Source of the DNA: Saprospiraceae bacterium
GTDB taxonomy: Bacteria; Bacteroidota; Bacteroidia; Chitinophagales; Saprospiraceae
Direction of reading: 5' to 3'
DNA length: 64,000 nt
NCBI GenBank assembly: GCA_028285545.1
Contig: JANQPA010000100.1
Location: 1 to 64,000, forward strand
Shown: in pieces, positions 63,361 through 64,000 of the stretch
Position numbering within the stretch: position 1 is the stretch's first letter
Layout of the letters: the number at the start of each line of letters is the position of its first letter
Notes under the pieces: model-generated
What the model saw: the letters and a program-made list of their open reading frames with translations, nothing else
What the model was told of the DNA's origin: nothing
Database searches by the model: none
Position numbers and translations under genes: made by a program

Positions 63361-64000
63361 ATGATCGTAGTTACTGGGGCAGCTGGTTTTATTGGAAGCT
63401 GTATGGTTAGAAAACTGAATGATTCTGGCTTTGAAGACCTCATTCTGGTGGATGAGTTTGACCAGGAGCTTAAGTTTAGGAATCTGGAAAATAAAAAATT
63501 CACCCAAAAAATTGACCGTACTTTGTTCCTTGACTGGTTTAAAAATAACCATAAGAACATTAATTTTATTTATCACCTTGGTGCTCGTACCGATACTACA
63601 GAACAGGATACGAGCATCTTCGAAAAACTGAACCTAGGTTATTCCAAAGCTATTTGGAACATTTGTAGTGAAGCAAATATTCCCTTAGTTTATGCTTCTA
63701 GCGCTGCTACCTACGGTCTTGGAGAACTAGGCTATGAAGATCGTCATGATCTTGTAGGAATACTCCAACCTCTGAACCCATACGGCCGATCAAAAAATGA
63801 TTTTGATCTGTGGGCTTTACAACAAAATAGTACTCCCCCTTGCTGGGCAGGGATGAAGTTTTTTAATGTCTATGGCCCTAATGAATATCACAAAGGCAGG
63901 ATGGCCTCTGTTATTTTTCATACGGTTCGACAGATTAGATCGAGTGGTGGGATGAAATTATTTCGCTCCCATAATCCAGAATTTGAAGATGGTCAGCAAA
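63361..64000 (+). CDS. hldD: NAD-dependent epimerase, HldD-like (partial, 3' end outside)
   Basis: The first 213 codons of a short-chain dehydrogenase/epimerase, cut by the window edge. It begins with the Rossmann motif VVTGAAGFIGSCMVRKLNDS. It continues with HLGARTDTTEQDTSIFEKLN, ASSAATYGLGELGY, the catalytic PYGRSKNDFDLW and FNVYGPNEYHKGRMASV. These are the signatures of ADP-L-glycero-D-manno-heptose 6-epimerase, which makes the ADP-heptose used by GT9 heptosyltransferases such as the one at 17891. No upstream promoter is clear. Confidence 0.93.
   Translation, partial: MIVVTGAAGFIGSCMVRKLNDSGFEDLILVDEFDQELKFRNLENKKFTQKIDRTLFLDWFKNNHKNINFIYHLGARTDTTEQDTSIFEKLNLGYSKAIWNICSEANIPLVYASSAATYGLGELGYEDRHDLVGILQPLNPYGRSKNDFDLWALQQNSTPPCWAGMKFFNVYGPNEYHKGRMASVIFHTVRQIRSSGGMKLFRSHNPEFEDGQQ

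Overview
The window looks like a chromosomal segment of a Bacteroidota (Bacteroidetes) bacterium, probably a marine or aquatic member. I cannot fix the class; a Saprospiria-like genome is a guess. The signs are moderate-to-low GC, promoters of the TTG-N20-TAnnTTTG type (clear before sdhC and the tRNA-fMet gene), few Shine-Dalgarno sites, LytS/LytTR pairs, PorP/SprF and OmpA/PD40 proteins of the type IX secretion/gliding kind, a CarboxypepD_reg TonB receptor, a three-subunit SdhCAB complex, Na+-Nqr, and Bacteroidota-type lipoproteins (DUF2911, DUF6503-like, DUF4856-like).

Layout. 1-6.4 kb: glutamate dehydrogenase, a sulfotransferase-like protein, a DUF2911 protein, a LytS/LytTR pair and a HOGA-like aldolase. 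6.4-13.1 kb: the complete nqrABCDEF operon (minus strand), with an unusual N-terminal membrane extension on NqrA. 13.3-20.8 kb (minus): PnuC, an OmpA/PD40/DUF1573 fusion, PorP/SprF, a GT9 glycosyltransferase, a lipoprotein and an orphan protein resembling the N-terminal domain of McrB-type ATPases. 21-30 kb: a coiled Lys/Glu/Ala-rich protein, Nudix and HAD hydrolases, a gamma-glutamyltransferase homologue, a thioesterase, an ECF sigma factor with its membrane partner, and an amidohydrolase. 30.6-45 kb: RNase R, sdhCAB, two paralogous beta-barrel proteins, a DtxR-like regulator, a DUF4856-like lipoprotein, and a four-gene unit ending in a second LytS/LytTR pair. 45-57 kb: ferredoxin, MOSC cluster, TonB receptor, a second gamma-glutamyltransferase, and a cupredoxin/outer-membrane protein/TPR-kinase/LuxR-regulator unit. 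58.6-64 kb: thiolase, GcvP and the start of an HldD-like epimerase.

The most striking locus is 56.9-58.3 kb on the minus strand. An initiator tRNA (fMet, anticodon CAU) is interrupted just before the anticodon by a 358-nt group I (IC3-like) intron whose P3, P4, P6, P7 and P8 core can be read directly. Immediately downstream is a small GIY-YIG nuclease gene, and beyond it a partial second copy of the tRNA 3' half with its own terminator. Next is a frameshifted gene resembling group-I-intron-associated PD-(D/E)XK endonucleases, the nuclease class known from the Synechocystis tRNA-fMet intron. This looks like a tRNA-targeting intron/nuclease system with traces of past insertion.

A second genome-scale feature is a set of at least a dozen intergenic hairpins. 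Each arm is built from a short word repeated in slightly varied form, and each locus mostly has its own word (GTAGAAAG, GATAGTT, GGAGACA, GATGTGCA, GGGTTATT and so on). One lies inside a peripheral loop of the intron. Small GC-rich REP-like palindromes also recur, including one in the intron P6 extension and one inside the tRNA remnant.

All calls come from reading the sequence and from memory of protein and RNA families; no database search was possible.
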